A stretch of DNA of 64,000 bases from Crossiella sp. SN42 (lineage in GTDB: Bacteria > Actinomycetota > Actinomycetes > Mycobacteriales > Pseudonocardiaceae), in the NCBI RefSeq assembly GCF_023897065.1, contig NZ_JAMHIV010000031.1, positions 59,149-123,148 on the forward strand. Reading direction: 5' to 3'. The position numbers were made by a program, and so were the translations under genes. The notes below the pieces were generated by a model. That model did no database searches, was not told where the DNA came from, and was given only the letters and a program-made list of their open reading frames with translations. Positions 26,337 to 34,686 of this stretch are shown here, piece by piece. Every line of letters starts with the position of its first letter. Positions within the stretch are counted from its first letter, which is position 1.

Positions 26337-26573
26337 TCAGGACGGTGGCTGGTTCCGTCGGTTGTGCCACCACAGCAGTTGTTCCAGCAGCGCGAGGGCC
26401 GGGACGATGGTCAGCGAGATCCAGCCGAAGCGCGGATAGGCGAAGATGCCCAGGCACAGCGCGCAGGCGAGGAAGTGGGCTCCGGCGAGGAACCGCTGGG
26501 TGTGCCACTGGGCGCCGCCGGGTACGAGCAGGCCGAGGAGAAGTCCGAAGAGGACGGTGCGCCGGCTGGTCAC
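26337..26573 (-). CDS. Small membrane protein downstream of parB
   Basis: 78 residues with two to three membrane segments (VLFGLLLGLLVPGG, FLACALCLGIFAY, LTIVPALALLEQLLWW). Its ATG overlaps the stop of the ParB-like gene. Possible function in the element is unknown. Confidence 0.6.
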   Translation of the reverse strand: MTSRRTVLFGLLLGLLVPGGAQWHTQRFLAGAHFLACALCLGIFAYPRFGWISLTIVPALALLEQLLWWHNRRNQPPS

Positions 26574-27565
26574 GAATCCGACCCTTCTGCGCTGGGCCGC
26601 CAGTCGTGCTCCGCGCTGACCAGAAGGGCGTGCAACCGGCTTCGGCAGGACGGGGGCAACGGCGCGGGGAGCTGTTCCAAGGCAAGAAGAACGCGACCGA
26701 GCTCAGCACACAGCCGGTTGAACTCCTCCTCGGTTGGCGGCGGAGAAGGGGGGCCAGTTGGCCCCCCTCGTACTTCTCGTTCGCTTTGCCCGTTCGCTTG
26801 AACCGGGATGGTGTTCGGCGGCAAGCGGTCTGGCGCTGTCAGGGCGTAGGCGGTCGGACTGTCGGACCATCGTGGCGGGGCCGGGCTCGAGTGGGCGTCG
26901 CCAGCGGCCGCAGAGGAGGGCAGCGTGCCGGTGACGGCGAAGACGTGCTGGCTGCTGGGGTCGGCGGCGAAGACTGCGGCCTGTGCCCAAGTCGCTTCAG
27001 TGGTGTTGAGCCAGTCGGCCACCGCGGGGTGCCAGTGCGGACGGCGGTCCCGGATCTCGCGGTAGATCCGCCAGTACCGCTTGAGCGTGGTCTCGGGCAG
27101 GTGCATGATCCGGCCGACCGCGTTGCGTCCGCGGTTGCACGGCGGGGTGGCGAGCCGGTCGATGGTGTTGAGGGTTTCCAGGATGCTCAGGTTCTTGCGG
27201 TGCGCGTTCTCTGAGGCCTGGGCCTGGATGATCTCGGCGAGGGTGTCCTCGGTCAGACTCCGGTGGTCCACGAAGGCCTGGATGGTGGACAGCCCGAGGC
27301 GGCGGTGGGCGAGCAGGCGGCCGTTGCCCTTCACCAGGGTCCAGGTGCCGTCGCCGTTGGGCATGACCTCGACGGGGTGCAAGAGGCCGAACTCGCTGAT
27401 GTTGCCGGCCAGCCCGGCGACGACCTCCTCGGCGGCGTCCACGCCGCAGACCTGGATGGTGCTGGTGATCGCGGCGACCGGAATGGGGACCGCCGTCCGG
27501 TCCTCCGCGCCGTCGGCCAGGTCGCCCAGCACCGAGGTGTGGTCGGCGTCGGCGGGCCCGGTCAC
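26570..27565 (-). CDS. ParB-like nuclease-fold partition protein
   Basis: 331 residues from GTG 27565, overlapping the stop of the ParA-like gene (GTGA). The ParB N-terminal fold covers residues 40-130: GLLHPVEVMPNGDG, LVKGNGRLLAHRRLGLSTI and a following QASENAHRKNLS, the equivalent of the GExR/ENxxR boxes. A helix-turn-helix region follows (NAVGRIMHLPETTLKRYWRIY). The C-terminal 110 residues are Pro/Ser-rich and then helical. Together with the upstream ParA-like gene it forms a partition pair. Confidence 0.8.
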   Translation of the reverse strand: MTGPADADHTSVLGDLADGAEDRTAVPIPVAAITSTIQVCGVDAAEEVVAGLAGNISEFGLLHPVEVMPNGDGTWTLVKGNGRLLAHRRLGLSTIQAFVDHRSLTEDTLAEIIQAQASENAHRKNLSILETLNTIDRLATPPCNRGRNAVGRIMHLPETTLKRYWRIYREIRDRRPHWHPAVADWLNTTEATWAQAAVFAADPSSQHVFAVTGTLPSSAAAGDAHSSPAPPRWSDSPTAYALTAPDRLPPNTIPVQANGQSEREVRGGPTGPPSPPPTEEEFNRLCAELGRVLLALEQLPAPLPPSCRSRLHALLVSAEHDWRPSAEGSDS

Positions 27566-28323
27566 TGGTTCTCCGGCAGTGGTGGCTGGTGGAGCCGTTC
27601 CCGGACCCAGGTGGCCAGCGCCACGGAAGTCTCGTGGGTGCGACGGGCGTTGCCCAGGCTGAAGGGGGACCGTCCGTGGCGCAGCGCGTTGGTGACCCAG
27701 CCGTCGTGGCCGATCCGGACGGGGCACAGCCGCAGTGCGCGCAGTTCCGCGGCGGCGGACAGGTCCGCCAGCAACGCGGCCTCGCTCGGGTCCTTGCGGA
27801 GCTGGTTCAGCACCGTGTGCAGTTCTCCCCGGGCGTGCTGGCGCAGCTGCTGGTGGGTGTGGCCCAGGGTGCGCAGGCCGAAGGCGTTGGCCACCACGTG
27901 CAGCACGAGGTCGGCGCCTTCGACGAAGGCCAGCGCGCACGGCGCGGGCAGCTTCACCGTGTCGACCACGACCCAGTCCAGCTCGGCGGCACCGGCGGCT
28001 CGGCGAAGCCGGTCCGGATCGCACAGCGGCTGGCCGAACGGGCGGGTGAGGCTGCGGTCCGGCGCGAGGTAGTAGCCGTGCGGCGCCGTGGTGATCTCGT
28101 GCAGTACCTGGCGCACCGGCCGGGTGCCGTCCAGGAAGTCCCGCACGGTGCCATGGCCGGTGTGCACTGGCACAGCAAGGATCTGGGCGCCGTCACCCTG
28201 GGGTTCGTAGTCGGCGAGGACGGTCGGCGCGTGCTGGGCCAGCCCGTGGGCGAGCAGCGCCGAGATGTGCGTGGCGCCGACGCCCCCCTTGAACTTGGTG
28301 ACCAGGATGAGCCTGGAGGCCAT
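27562..28323 (-). CDS. ParA-like ATPase with altered Walker A motif
   Basis: 253 residues from ATG 28323 (ATG 28329 is in frame). The N-terminus has the ParA/MinD deviant Walker A region TKFKGGVGATHIS near residue 7: the signature first Lys is kept but the phosphate-binding Lys of GGxGKT is Ala. The other switch regions are recognisable (ADYEPQGDGA, DWVVVDTVKLP, ADLVLHVVANAFGLRTLG). It may bind nucleotide poorly or act without hydrolysis. It lies upstream of, and is coupled to, the ParB-like gene. Confidence 0.8.
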   Translation of the reverse strand: MASRLILVTKFKGGVGATHISALLAHGLAQHAPTVLADYEPQGDGAQILAVPVHTGHGTVRDFLDGTRPVRQVLHEITTAPHGYYLAPDRSLTRPFGQPLCDPDRLRRAAGAAELDWVVVDTVKLPAPCALAFVEGADLVLHVVANAFGLRTLGHTHQQLRQHARGELHTVLNQLRKDPSEAALLADLSAAAELRALRLCPVRIGHDGWVTNALRHGRSPFSLGNARRTHETSVALATWVRERLHQPPLPENQ

Positions 28324-28384
28324 GGACACCCGCTTCGGTTGAGGAGAAGTCCGTCAAGCGGAACAGTCGGCACGGCCGCGCCCG

Positions 28385-29596
28385 GTGTGGCCGCATCCGA
28401 CAGTGCAGTTCGTGGAACCTGCTCTATGTCCTGGCCAAGCCGCGCGAACAGCCCGCCGTATCGGTCTGCTCGCGCCGCGTTCGCCACCGACAATCGCTGC
28501 TGCCTGGCGGCCGTTGTGGTGGGCGATCTGCGAAGTCGGCTGGCTCGAAGACGATCTCCTCGACCTACTCGGGCGCACACCGCCGGTTTCCAGCTTGGAC
28601 GAGGTGAAGCGTCAGCTCCGCCGACTCCGCGCGGCTGGCTGGCTCGCTGCCGAGCACGGCCGGGGACGTCCACCACGGCCCCTTCTGGTCACGGCGCAGG
28701 GCCGGGACGCGTTCGGGCGCTTCGCCGGGCACGCACCGGACTGGTCCGCGTCAACACGCGAGGTCACGCGCAGGGCACTGGCCTTGATCCTGGGCGCGGC
28801 GACCAGCCCGGTGACCGCCGCCGACGCGGTCAGCCAGGTCCTCGCGACCGCGAAGGCCTGGGGTCGTCTGGTGCACGAGGCCGATGTGCGCATGGTGCTG
28901 GCGGACTGGCAACGCCACCAGTTGCTCCGCCCCGGCCGCCCGGCGCCGAAACGCTGGACTTGCACCGAGCACGGCCAGCGCGCTCTGCGCGCCGTGGCCC
29001 GCACCGTTCACGAGCCGCTCCCCCGCCGCCCGAAGCTGCAGGACCAGCAGCACGACCAGCTCGTGCTCCGTGCGGTGCTGCGGATGGCCACGGTCGCCCC
29101 GGACATCGTGGGCGTGATCCGGCTGGCCCGGCGCACCCGCCTGACCGGTTCGACGACCCGCTGGATCCTCCCGGACGCCTTGGTGGGCTTCGCCACGGAC
29201 GAGGTTCCGCTCATGGTGGCATTGGAGATCGAACGCCACGGCCGGTACCCGAACCTGGCCGCCCACATCGGCAACTACGGGCTGCTGACCCGGCAGTGGC
29301 CTTGGTGCCGGATAAGCGTCGGCGTGGTGACGAACCGGGTGATGGCGGGCAGGAGGGCGGTCCTGGCCGCCGCTCTGGAAGCCGCGACCACCGCTCACCC
29401 CGAAAGCAGGCTGGCCGCGGTGAATCTGACGGTGGCCGCGTTGCCCTCATGGCTCCGTACCCAGGGCGTTGAGCCGGAGTCACGTGTGTTCTCGTGCTCG
29501 GAGATGTCCGTACAGTTGCACCGCGCGGAAGCGAAAGACGGTCGCTGCCACGTGTTCGGAAATCACCGGTCCATGTCCCGCTATCCCCATGCTTGA
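28385..29596 (+). CDS. Possible replication-relaxation (relaxase accessory) family protein
   Basis: 403 residues from GTG 28385; the true start may be later because the first 40 residues look unlike coding sequence. Residues 55-150 contain winged-helix-like segments (LDEVKRQLRRLRAAGWL). The segment ILPDALVGFATDEVPLMVA, followed by LEIERHGRYPNLAAHIGNY, near residues 260-300 matches the pattern of replication-relaxation (PF13814) proteins, where a nuclease-like core has PDA...ELE...Y. Such proteins accompany relaxases of actinobacterial conjugative elements. It is divergent from parA, with about 60 bases between them. Confidence 0.5.
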   Translation: MWPHPTVQFVEPALCPGQAARTARRIGLLAPRSPPTIAAAWRPLWWAICEVGWLEDDLLDLLGRTPPVSSLDEVKRQLRRLRAAGWLAAEHGRGRPPRPLLVTAQGRDAFGRFAGHAPDWSASTREVTRRALALILGAATSPVTAADAVSQVLATAKAWGRLVHEADVRMVLADWQRHQLLRPGRPAPKRWTCTEHGQRALRAVARTVHEPLPRRPKLQDQQHDQLVLRAVLRMATVAPDIVGVIRLARRTRLTGSTTRWILPDALVGFATDEVPLMVALEIERHGRYPNLAAHIGNYGLLTRQWPWCRISVGVVTNRVMAGRRAVLAAALEAATTAHPESRLAAVNLTVAALPSWLRTQGVEPESRVFSCSEMSVQLHRAEAKDGRCHVFGNHRSMSRYPHA

Positions 29597-29668
29597 CCTG
29601 CGAGGACAACGACTGCGCCGCTTCCGCGCAGTCATGCCGATATGGGCCGGTAAGGCTCATATCTTGGG

Positions 29669-29717
29669 CGGCCCGTCGGGCCGCTCTTCTCTGGGATGCG
29701 GCCTCTTGCCGCATCCC
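29669..29717. terminator. Tandem hairpins downstream of the relaxation-type gene
   Basis: GCGGCCC-GTC-GGGCCGC (29669-29685) is followed by GGGATGCGGC-CTCTT-GCCGCATCCC (29693-29717). Both are perfect stems and a likely intrinsic terminator. Confidence 0.65.
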
Positions 29718-29809
29718 ACTGGAAGTTCTGGCACCAACTTAGGCCGATCATGGCCGGGCGAACAGCGGTCCACCGGTGGCAGCTCGCCTGCGGCTTGACC
29801 AGGTGCGCC

Positions 29810-29832
29810 GGCCCGTGAGTTTCTCACGGGCC
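29810..29832. terminator. Hairpin GGCCCGTGAG-TTT-CTCACGGGCC
   Basis: A third perfect stem in the same 330-base gene-free gap (29597-29927). The rest of the gap has no gene; its last 70 bases are AT-rich and form the leader of the following small gene. Confidence 0.55.
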
Positions 29833-29927
29833 ACGCAGGTGGAATTGCACTCTTCTACACTGGAATGAACAAGAGCATAATTCGTAGCGTAAAATAAAAA
29901 GGGCTGCCGAATATCGAGGAGAGTTCA

Positions 29928-30119
29928 ATGACGTCCACCCACTGCGAGCGGCATGACACGTCGCGGCGCTGGTGCCGGGCCTGTCGTCAGCAGCGGTCGC
30001 GGGCGAGCGTGGCCGCGTCCAAGACCTGGACGGTGACGCCGGTCGCCGAGACCGGTGACGACACCGCCGCGGCAGCCGCGCTCATCGCGGGCACCACCAT
30101 CGGGAACACCCCGAACTAG
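29928..30119 (+). CDS. Small putative zinc-knuckle protein
   Basis: 63 residues from ATG 29928 with a strong GAGGAGAG ribosome-binding site 5 bases upstream and an AT-rich leader containing TACACT. The N-terminus has CERH and WCRAC, giving a CxxH...CxxC arrangement typical of a small zinc knuckle; the rest is Ala/Thr-rich. No family recognised. It is isolated between the relaxation-type gene and the end of the lanthipeptide cluster. Confidence 0.5.
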   Translation: MTSTHCERHDTSRRWCRACRQQRSRASVAASKTWTVTPVAETGDDTAAAAALIAGTTIGNTPN

Positions 30120-30127
30120 CCCGCGAG

Positions 30128-30805
30128 TCACTTGAGGTCGCCGACCTGGAAAAGACCGGAGGCCAGTAGCGCCAGGGCGAGCAGCCAGCCGAGCAGGACG
30201 GTCACCGCCGCGGGAACCAGCCATGGATGCTCGCTCAGCCCGAGCAGGGACATCGTGGAGCCCGCCGGGAACACGCGCCGGATCTCGGGCCAGGGGATCA
30301 GCAGCGGGGCGAACAGCGACACCGCGGTAGCCAGCGGCGCGAGCACGTGGTGGCGCACGATGGTGCCGACCAGCAAGCCCCAGGACGCCAGCACCGCCGA
30401 CAACAGCAGGCCGGCGGGCAGCACCGCGAGCAGGCCGGTGGCCACGCCGGTCAGCGCGCCGGTCCGGGCCAGCAGGGCGAGCGCGCCCGCGCCGAACGCG
30501 ACGAACATGATCACCGCACCGCCGATGGCCGTGGTGCAGGTGGTGGCGCACAGCACCGGGCCGCGGCGGGCGAGCAGCAGCGCGCGGGCCACCACGCCGT
30601 GCCGGTAGGCGATGGTGAAACGCACCGCGCCGTAGAACGCGGTCAGCAACGCTGTCTGCAGGCACACCACGGGGAAGGTGACACCGGGTGCGGCCTTTCC
30701 GGTGAGTACCGAGATCGCGGTGGTGAGCGCCGCGTAGACCAGGAAACCCAGTAGCGTCAGGTCCCGGCGCAGGCGCAGCAGTTCCATCCGCAGCGCGGCG
30801 GTCAT
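30128..30805 (-). CDS. ABC transporter permease of the lanthipeptide cluster
   Basis: 225 residues with six predicted membrane segments and no recognised enzyme motif. The start overlaps the stop of the upstream ABC ATPase gene by 4 bases (ATGA), so the two form one transporter. It is similar in layout to the membrane protein at 42909-43619. Such two-gene ABC-2-like pairs in RiPP clusters usually give self-immunity. It is the last gene of the cluster in transcription order. Confidence 0.75.
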   Translation of the reverse strand: MTAALRMELLRLRRDLTLLGFLVYAALTTAISVLTGKAAPGVTFPVVCLQTALLTAFYGAVRFTIAYRHGVVARALLLARRGPVLCATTCTTAIGGAVIMFVAFGAGALALLARTGALTGVATGLLAVLPAGLLLSAVLASWGLLVGTIVRHHVLAPLATAVSLFAPLLIPWPEIRRVFPAGSTMSLLGLSEHPWLVPAAVTVLLGWLLALALLASGLFQVGDLK

Positions 30806-31527
30806 GCGGACTCGCCCGTGGGCGCGCTGTCGATCAGGTCGAAGTAGCGTTGTTCCAGATCGAGCCTGCCGCCCTCGGTGAGTTCGGCCAGGCTGCCCGC
30901 GAAGAGCAGGTCCCGCTTGATGATCACCACATCGTCGATGGTCTGGGCCACCTCGGCCAACTGGTGGCTGGAGAGCAGCACGGTGCCGCCGCCGTCGGCG
31001 AACTCGCGCAGGAACCAGCGCAGCCAGCGGATGCCGTCCGGGTCGAGACCGTTGGCGGGTTCGTCGAGCACCAGCAGGTCCGGATCGCCGACCAAAGCGG
31101 TGGCCAGGCCGAGCCGCTGCTTCATCCCGGTGGAGTACCTGCCGACCCGGCGGCGGGCGGCCGCGCGCAGACCGACGTCCTCCAGCAGCCGCTCGACCCG
31201 CCGCCGGGACGCGCCCGCGGCCGCCGCGCAGATCCGCAGGTGCCCTCGGCCGCTGATCCCCGGCTCGAACCCCACCCCGTCCAGCTGCACCCCGACTCGC
31301 CTGCCGGGGGCGGACAGTTCACCGTACGGCCGGCCGAAGACGGTTGCCGATCCGGCAGTCGGCCGCAGCAGCCCGAGCAACCCGCGCAACGCCGTGCTCT
31401 TGCCGGCGCCGTTCGGGCCGAGCAGACCGAGGATCCGGCCCTGGCCAACGGTGAAGCTCAACTCCCGCACGGCTTCCACCTGACGGTAAACCTTGCTGAA
31501 CTTGCTGAATCGCACGACTGGCGTCAT
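30802..31527 (-). CDS. ABC transporter ATP-binding protein (immunity type)
   Basis: 241 residues from ATG 31527, preceded by GAGGTG. Walker A is LLGPNGAGKST near residue 37, the signature is YSTGMKQRLGLA near residue 133 (STGMK replaces the usual LSGGQ), and Walker B is LLVLDEPANGLDPDG near residue 153. This pattern is typical of BcrA/LanF-type bacteriocin immunity transporters. It is coupled to the downstream permease gene. Confidence 0.88.
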   Translation of the reverse strand: MTPVVRFSKFSKVYRQVEAVRELSFTVGQGRILGLLGPNGAGKSTALRGLLGLLRPTAGSATVFGRPYGELSAPGRRVGVQLDGVGFEPGISGRGHLRICAAAAGASRRRVERLLEDVGLRAAARRRVGRYSTGMKQRLGLATALVGDPDLLVLDEPANGLDPDGIRWLRWFLREFADGGGTVLLSSHQLAEVAQTIDDVVIIKRDLLFAGSLAELTEGGRLDLEQRYFDLIDSAPTGESA

Positions 31528-31567
31528 GTCCACACCTCTCTTCCACTCGAACTGATCACGCATCGGC

Positions 31568-32404
31568 TCACTGGCACGATGGCGCCTGTGCGCGGGCCTT
31601 GGCCAGCGCCGAACCGGACTGCAACCGGGTCATCCGCCGCAGCAGCGGTGGCGCGCAGACCGCGCCCAGCACGGTCCAGGCGCCCAGCACCAGTCCCACC
31701 GCGAGCAGGCGGGCCGGCGCCGGTCCGGGTGTGAACGCGATCCGGATCCCCTCGGCCAGCCAGGACAGCGGAAACACCTCGCCGACGATGCGCAGTGGCC
31801 CAGGCAGGGAGTCGGCGGGGAAGAAGATGCCGGACAACGGGATCAGGCCCATCAGGAACAACCCCAGCACCGCGACCAGCCGCGGATTGGGGGCCAGGGC
31901 GCCGCCGATCGCGCCCAGGCCGGACATCGCCAGCACGCCCAGCAGCAGCACCCAGGTCAGGTTGACCCAGCCGGGCAACCCTGGCGGCAGGCCGGTGCCC
32001 GAGACGACCACTCCGATCGCGAGCAGCGCGACGACGTAGCCGAGGGTGAGCACGCCGAGGACGGCGAGCTTGCCGAGCAGGTAGCTCTGCACCCCGCCGG
32101 GCACCCCGCGCAGGCGCAGCAGCGCACCCTCCTCGCGATCGGTGGCCAGCCACTGCATCAGGCCCAGCAGACTCGTGGTGACCACGCTCAGCGCCAGCCC
32201 ACCGGCCAGCAGCAGTTCGGCGTAGCGGGAGTTCGTGCCGGGGATGACGTCCTGGCCGAGCAGCACCAGCACCACGGCCATCATCGCGGGCACGAAGGCG
32301 TGCCCGGCTCGTTCCCGGCGGCTGCGCAGTTGCAGCTTGAGTTCGACCACGGCCCGCCGCCGGGCCGCGCGCAGGATGGTTCCGTGCTGGGACAACGGGT
32401 TCAC
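31568..32404 (-). CDS. ABC-2 type transporter permease
   Basis: 278 residues from GTG 32404, overlapping the upstream ATPase stop (GTGA). It has the ABC-2 permease layout of about six membrane segments, with LTLGYVVALLAIGVVVSG, then NPRLVAVLGLFLMGLIPLSG and FFPADSLPGPLRIVGEVFP. Partner of the 32401-33252 ATPase; likely export or immunity. Confidence 0.85.
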   Translation of the reverse strand: MNPLSQHGTILRAARRRAVVELKLQLRSRRERAGHAFVPAMMAVVLVLLGQDVIPGTNSRYAELLLAGGLALSVVTTSLLGLMQWLATDREEGALLRLRGVPGGVQSYLLGKLAVLGVLTLGYVVALLAIGVVVSGTGLPPGLPGWVNLTWVLLLGVLAMSGLGAIGGALAPNPRLVAVLGLFLMGLIPLSGIFFPADSLPGPLRIVGEVFPLSWLAEGIRIAFTPGPAPARLLAVGLVLGAWTVLGAVCAPPLLRRMTRLQSGSALAKARAQAPSCQ

Positions 32405-33252
32405 CGGCCAATCAGGTCGAGATAGGTGTCCTCGAGGGAGGCTCGGCGCACTTGCAGTTCCGGCACGGCGCCGGCGAAACGATCCTGTAGCTCGCGCAGC
32501 AGGACCGAGGGGTCCTCCACCAGCTCCCGGCGTTGTCTGCCCGCCTCGACCCAGCGCACTTCGGTGCCCGCACCGGTCAGGGCGGCCAGTTCGGCCGGGG
32601 TGCCGGTGGTGATCAGCCTGCCCTGGACCAGGATGCCGATCCGGTGGGCCAGGCGTTCCGCCTCGGCGAGGTCGTGCGTGGTCAGCAGGATGGTGATGCC
32701 CTCGGTGACGGACAGCTGGGTCAGCAGGTTGTGGAACTGCCGCCGGGCCACCGGGTCGAATCCGGCGGTCGGCTCGTCCAGGAACAGCAGCTCGGGCCGT
32801 CCGATGACGCCGAGGGCGACGTCCAGGCGACGGCGCTGTCCGCCGGAGAGGTCGGCCACCTCGTGGTCTCGTTGCGCGGTGAGGCCGACCAGTTCCAGCA
32901 GCCCGGCTGGATCGTGCGGGGCCGGGTAATGACAGGCCACGTAGGACAGCAGCTCGCCGACCCGCCACTGGCCGTGGTCGCGCCAGGACTGCAACACGAT
33001 GCCGATCCGGGCCCGCCAGCCGGGTCCGGGCCGTTGCGGGTCCGAGCCGAGCACGCGCACCTCGCCGCCGGAGCGCATCCGGTGGCCTTCCAGGATCTCG
33101 ATCATCGTGGTCTTGCCCGCGCCGTTCGGGCCGAGCAGGCAGAAGACCTCACCGCGCGGGATGGTCAGCTTGACCCCGCGCAGCACCTCAGCGCGGCCGT
33201 AGCGCATCCGCAGCCCCCGCACGGACACCGCACCGGGCTCACAACTGTCCAC
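32401..33252 (-). CDS. ABC transporter ATP-binding protein (DrrA-type)
   Basis: 283 residues from GTG 33252. Walker A is LLGPNGAGKTTMIEIL near residue 40, the signature is LSGGQRRRLDVA near residue 135, and Walker B is LLFLDEPTAGFDPVARR near residue 157, with the switch THD after it. The C-terminal 60 residues match DrrA-type drug exporters. Its start overlaps the pseudokinase gene by about 14 bases, consistent with one long operon. Confidence 0.88.
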   Translation of the reverse strand: MDSCEPGAVSVRGLRMRYGRAEVLRGVKLTIPRGEVFCLLGPNGAGKTTMIEILEGHRMRSGGEVRVLGSDPQRPGPGWRARIGIVLQSWRDHGQWRVGELLSYVACHYPAPHDPAGLLELVGLTAQRDHEVADLSGGQRRRLDVALGVIGRPELLFLDEPTAGFDPVARRQFHNLLTQLSVTEGITILLTTHDLAEAERLAHRIGILVQGRLITTGTPAELAALTGAGTEVRWVEAGRQRRELVEDPSVLLRELQDRFAGAVPELQVRRASLEDTYLDLIGR

Positions 33253-34117
33253 TGTGGACTCCTTCGATGGTGTCGGTGACCAGGTCGACGTAGTTGCCCA
33301 CCTCGTCGGCGTGCCAGCCGATGTAGGCCACGAAGTCGTGCAGGTGCAGCACGATGCGCAGCACTGCCATCCGGCCCACGCGGTGATCGAGCGCGGTTCC
33401 GTAGCCCTCCGCGATCGCCTCGATCAGTTCCGGCCGGCCAGGACCGGGACGGGCGCGGCTCAGTTCGACGACTTCGCCGAGCAGCCAGCCGAGGTCGAAG
33501 GCCGCGGGCGCCGCGCCCAGGTCGTCGCCGAGCAGCAGCTGGACCCGCTGTCCCGGCACGATCGCGGCCAGTCCAGGCGCGCCGTGCGCGAGCACCGGGT
33601 CCGGGTCGTCGGCGAGCTCGGCGCACCAGTCCCGCAACCGGGCCCAGACCGCGATGCCCACGCCCTGGCAGAGCGTGGCCGCGGCCAGGCGGGTGGTCTC
33701 GGTGCGACCGCCGTCGTGCAGGAAGGCGGTGAGCCTGCGGAGGGCCGGTGGCGGACCGCTGAGCGGCGGGGCGTTCCGGTGCACCTCGGCCAACAGGCGA
33801 GCGGCCTCGCGCAACGCCCCGGCCAGCCCCACGCGGGCGGGAGCCGCGCCGGTGAGCAGGATGTCCGCCGCGGACCGCCAGTGCTGGACCGGGTAGACGC
33901 TGCCGGCCGGAGAAGGCCGGGCGGGGACCAGACCGCCACCTGGGGTTGCCACCCTGGCGAGCCGGGCGCGCAGCGCGGCATCCGGCGCCCGGAACGGGGT
34001 GCGCCGGTCCGGGCCGGGCCAGCGCAGCAGTTCGTAGCCGCCGTCGGGACCGGTGCGCACCAGCTGCCGTTGCCAGCGGGTGCCGTACTCGGGCACGACC
34101 ACCGTCCGCCGGGTCAC
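33239..34117 (-). CDS. Degenerate APH-fold protein, possible LanX-like partner of class V synthetase
   Basis: 292 residues from GTG 34117, coupled to the upstream flavoprotein gene (GTGA). The sequence follows the aminoglycoside-phosphotransferase plan: an N-terminal strand region, then AREAARLLAEVHRN, HGAPGLAAIVPG and FDLGWLLGEVVELS. The catalytic loop HGDxxxxN reads HGAPGLAA, so Asp and Asn are lost, while the later DLG region is kept. It is therefore probably a pseudokinase. In class V lanthipeptide clusters an essential protein of unclear chemistry (LanX) accompanies the kinase and HopA1 lyase, and this is the best candidate here (inference). Confidence 0.55.
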   Translation of the reverse strand: MTRRTVVVPEYGTRWQRQLVRTGPDGGYELLRWPGPDRRTPFRAPDAALRARLARVATPGGGLVPARPSPAGSVYPVQHWRSAADILLTGAAPARVGLAGALREAARLLAEVHRNAPPLSGPPPALRRLTAFLHDGGRTETTRLAAATLCQGVGIAVWARLRDWCAELADDPDPVLAHGAPGLAAIVPGQRVQLLLGDDLGAAPAAFDLGWLLGEVVELSRARPGPGRPELIEAIAEGYGTALDHRVGRMAVLRIVLHLHDFVAYIGWHADEVGNYVDLVTDTIEGVHSGQL

Positions 34118-34686
34118 CGGAGCCCGCCCGCGTGCAGCTCGGCCAGCGCCGCCAGCACCACCGGCAGGTCTGCGGGCACCCAGGCGTCCTGGCGGCCGGT
34201 GGTGCGGCTGAGGCCGGGTTGCGGGGGCACCAGCACGAGGTTGTCCCGTTGCCGCAGGGTCTCCCGGTGGCTGGAGTATGCGGCGCTGGCCGCGCCGCCC
34301 GGTGGCAGCGCCGGGGCCAGCGCGATCGGCGCGTCGCCGCACTGGGCGGCCAGCAGTGCGGGTGAGTCGGCCAGTCCCAGGGCCAGGCGGGCGGTGAAGT
34401 GCAGCGTCGCCGGGTACACGGCGATGGCCTCGGCCCATTCAGCCAGTTCCACGTGGCGGGCCGAGCGGCTCGGCCCATCCGGCCAGCTGTCCTCCAGCAC
34501 CGGCTGCCGGGTGCAGGCGGACAGCGCGTCCCTGGTGACGAAGCGCTGGGCGCTGCGGGTGAGCACCACCTGGGTGTCCAGCCCGGGATGGGTCAGCTGG
34601 AGCCAGTTGAGCCAGAACGGCAGGAACGCCGCACTCGCCGCGCCGGTGCCCACGAACAGCAGCCGGCTGAACCGGAGGGCGCTCAC
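34114..34686 (-). CDS. HFCD flavoprotein, probable peptidyl-cysteine decarboxylase (LanD-type)
   Basis: 190 residues from GTG 34686, overlapping both neighbours by 4 bases. It opens with RLLFVGTGAASAAFLPFWLNWL, the flavin-binding start of the HFCD family. Later it has AEAIAVYPATLHFTARLALGLADS near residue 85 and a C-terminal NLVLVPPQP region, where the family binds substrate. In lanthipeptide pathways such enzymes oxidatively decarboxylate a C-terminal Cys to build an aminovinyl-cysteine ring. Precursor B here ends in Cys and is the plausible substrate; precursor A does not. Confidence 0.8.
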   Translation of the reverse strand: MSALRFSRLLFVGTGAASAAFLPFWLNWLQLTHPGLDTQVVLTRSAQRFVTRDALSACTRQPVLEDSWPDGPSRSARHVELAEWAEAIAVYPATLHFTARLALGLADSPALLAAQCGDAPIALAPALPPGGAASAAYSSHRETLRQRDNLVLVPPQPGLSRTTGRQDAWVPADLPVVLAALAELHAGGLR

